8,190 bases of DNA from Candidatus Stygibacter frigidus (lineage in GTDB: Bacteria; Cloacimonadota; Cloacimonadia; Cloacimonadales; TCS61), in assembly GCA_030765325.1 (NCBI GenBank), contig JAVCCT010000044.1, forward strand, positions 1 to 8,190, read 5' to 3'. The position numbers were made by a program, and so were the translations under genes. Below are positions 6,869-8,190 of the stretch, piece after piece (position 1 is the stretch's first letter; each line of letters starts with the position of its first letter). Below the pieces are notes generated by a model. It saw only the letters and a list, made by a program, of their open reading frames with translations. It was not told where the DNA came from and searched no databases.

Positions 6869-8190
6869 ATGAATTTAGTAAGAATCAAAAGAGCGTTGAT
6901 CAGTGTTTCAGATAAAACTGATATTGAAAGCATTGCCTTAATGCTATCAAAGACAGGATGTGAGATCATCTCAACTGGCGGCACTAAAAGCAGATTATCA
7001 GATGCCGGAATTCAAGTGACTGATATTAGTAAAATTACAGGTAATCCTGAAGCATTTGATGGACGGATGAAAACAATATCTTTTCAAGTGGAATCTGCTT
7101 TGCTTTTTGATCGAGACAAAGATGCTGAAGAAGCAAAAAGCCTGAATGTGAAACCTATTGATCTGGTGATATGTAATCTATATCCCTTTGCAGCAAAAGT
7201 AGCGGCTGGTGCTGAGCTGCCTGAATTAATAGAAAATATTGATATTGGCGGACCAACTATGATCCGTTCGGCAGCCAAAAATTACAAATGGGTAACTGTT
7301 ATCACAGATCCATTTGATTATGAAGTATTAGGCAAGGAATTGGAAGATTACGAGGGTGCTGTAAGCGAAGAATTTCGATTTAAAATGATGAGAAAGGCAT
7401 TTAATCATACAGCAGATTATGATGCCATGATAGCTACCACATTTGATGAAAAAGCCGGTGAGAAATCAATTAGACTTTTTTATAATCAGGGATTGGAATT
7501 GCGTTATGGAGAGAATTCTCATCAGGATGCAGTGCTGTATCGTGATCATAAAATTGATAATTCCCTGGCAGACCTGGAATATCTGCATGGTAAACAGCTT
7601 TCATATAATAATATACTGGATATTGAGGCAGCCCTGCTTACCGTTAAAGATATTCCCCAGATTGCAGTTGCCATAATCAAGCATTTAAATCCTTGCGGGT
7701 TTGCCTGCGGTGATGATCAGAGAGAAGTTTTAGAGAATGCCTGGTTTGGAGATCCTATTTCAGCATTTGGCTCTATTATTGCCTTTAATAAACCACTTAC
7801 AATGAAGTCAGCCGAATTTCTGGAATTGAATAATCCTGATAAATCAAAGAGGAAGTTCATCGAAGTTATCGTTGCCCCGGAATTTGAAGGAGGAGTGATA
7901 GAATATCTATCTTTCCATAAAAACTTGCGAATAGTAAGATTTGATCCAGATTCAATGCAGCGGAAATTTGACTTAAGGTTTGTGCATGGGGCATTGTTAT
8001 GGCAGAGCAGTGATGATAAGCTTTATGATAGCATTAAGTTAGTTACCGACGAAACGCCAGAATGGGTTTCTGATAAGGAATTGATTGAGTTTGGATTGCG
8101 CTCTGTTCGCAGCATCAAATCTAATGCAATTGTGATAGTTCAACGGTCAGATAAGGGGATATTGCGATTGACAGGCATGGGAACAGGTCA
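6869..8190 (+). CDS. purH: Bifunctional AICAR transformylase/IMP cyclohydrolase (PurH), 3' end cut by window
   Basis: The frame is open from ATG 6869 to the window edge: 440 full codons plus 2 bases of a family that is usually 510-530 residues, so about 70-90 are missing. It catalyses the last two steps to IMP: formylation of AICAR by 10-formyl-THF, then ring closure. The N-terminal MGS-like cyclohydrolase domain shows RALISVSDKTDIE (8-20), IISTGGTKSRL (33-43), GNPEAFDGRMKT (58-69), NLYPF (103-107) and IDIGGPTMIRSAAKN (124-138). The transformylase half has LRYGENSHQDA (211-221), IIKHLNPCG (269-277, the Lys-His pair K271/H272), GDPISAFGSIIAFN (294-307), EVIVAPEF (332-339), KSNAIVI (417-423) and GMGTG (436-440). 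Oddly, the family KTLHPxxHGGLL segment after the GRMK motif reads KTISFQVESALL (68-79), with no histidine. AGAGGA at 6858-6863 sets the start 14 bases after the previous stop. Confidence 0.95.
   Translation, partial: MNLVRIKRALISVSDKTDIESIALMLSKTGCEIISTGGTKSRLSDAGIQVTDISKITGNPEAFDGRMKTISFQVESALLFDRDKDAEEAKSLNVKPIDLVICNLYPFAAKVAAGAELPELIENIDIGGPTMIRSAAKNYKWVTVITDPFDYEVLGKELEDYEGAVSEEFRFKMMRKAFNHTADYDAMIATTFDEKAGEKSIRLFYNQGLELRYGENSHQDAVLYRDHKIDNSLADLEYLHGKQLSYNNILDIEAALLTVKDIPQIAVAIIKHLNPCGFACGDDQREVLENAWFGDPISAFGSIIAFNKPLTMKSAEFLELNNPDKSKRKFIEVIVAPEFEGGVIEYLSFHKNLRIVRFDPDSMQRKFDLRFVHGALLWQSSDDKLYDSIKLVTDETPEWVSDKELIEFGLRSVRSIKSNAIVIVQRSDKGILRLTGMGTG

Noticed and set aside
7443..7676. 77-codon + strand frame inside purH
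   Set aside because: It overlaps the conserved LRYGENSHQ and KHLNPCG region of PurH in another frame, so it is not a gene.
6869..8190. Possible frameshift or pseudogene in purH
   Set aside because: Codon-by-codon reading from ATG 6869 gives one uninterrupted frame with all PurH motifs in order to base 8190; it lacks a stop only because the window ends.

Overview
The window is a tightly packed stretch of a purine (IMP/GMP) biosynthesis operon, all on the + strand, with almost no non-coding DNA (gaps of 9, 10 and 14 bases and two 4-base ATGA overlaps). The composition is moderately AT-rich, with frequent AGA/AGG and ATA codons. The protein variants are far from the E. coli and Bacillus types. 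Together this suggests an uncultured or anaerobic bacterium, possibly of the FCB/Cloacimonadota kind. That placement is a guess from style and gene variants, not a demonstrated assignment.

Layout: (1) bases 1-162, the last 53 codons of an IMP dehydrogenase-family protein; (2) 172-1275, purM, AIR synthetase; (3) 1272-4262, a long PurL of the PurS-fused (PurSL) type without a glutaminase domain; (4) 4259-5098, purQ, the separate glutaminase subunit; (5) 5109-6854, a class V PLP-dependent enzyme resembling SufS-type cysteine desulfurases and Moco sulfurases, with a long C-terminal extension; (6) 6869 to the window end, purH, cut off by the edge after 440 codons.

How they fit: PurL+PurQ convert FGAR to FGAM using glutamine. 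PurM closes the ring to AIR. PurH performs the last two steps (AICAR to FAICAR to IMP). The IMPDH-like protein would oxidise IMP to XMP toward GMP. The intermediate steps from AIR to AICAR (PurE/K, PurC, PurB) and the early steps (PurF, PurD, PurN/T) are not in this window. The class V PLP enzyme is the only member with no textbook place in the pathway, and it is the most interesting item here. Secondary points are motif departures in PurM and in the cyclohydrolase half of PurH. I see no RNA gene, mobile element, CRISPR array, terminator, riboswitch or convincing promoter; any operon promoter probably lies upstream of base 1.
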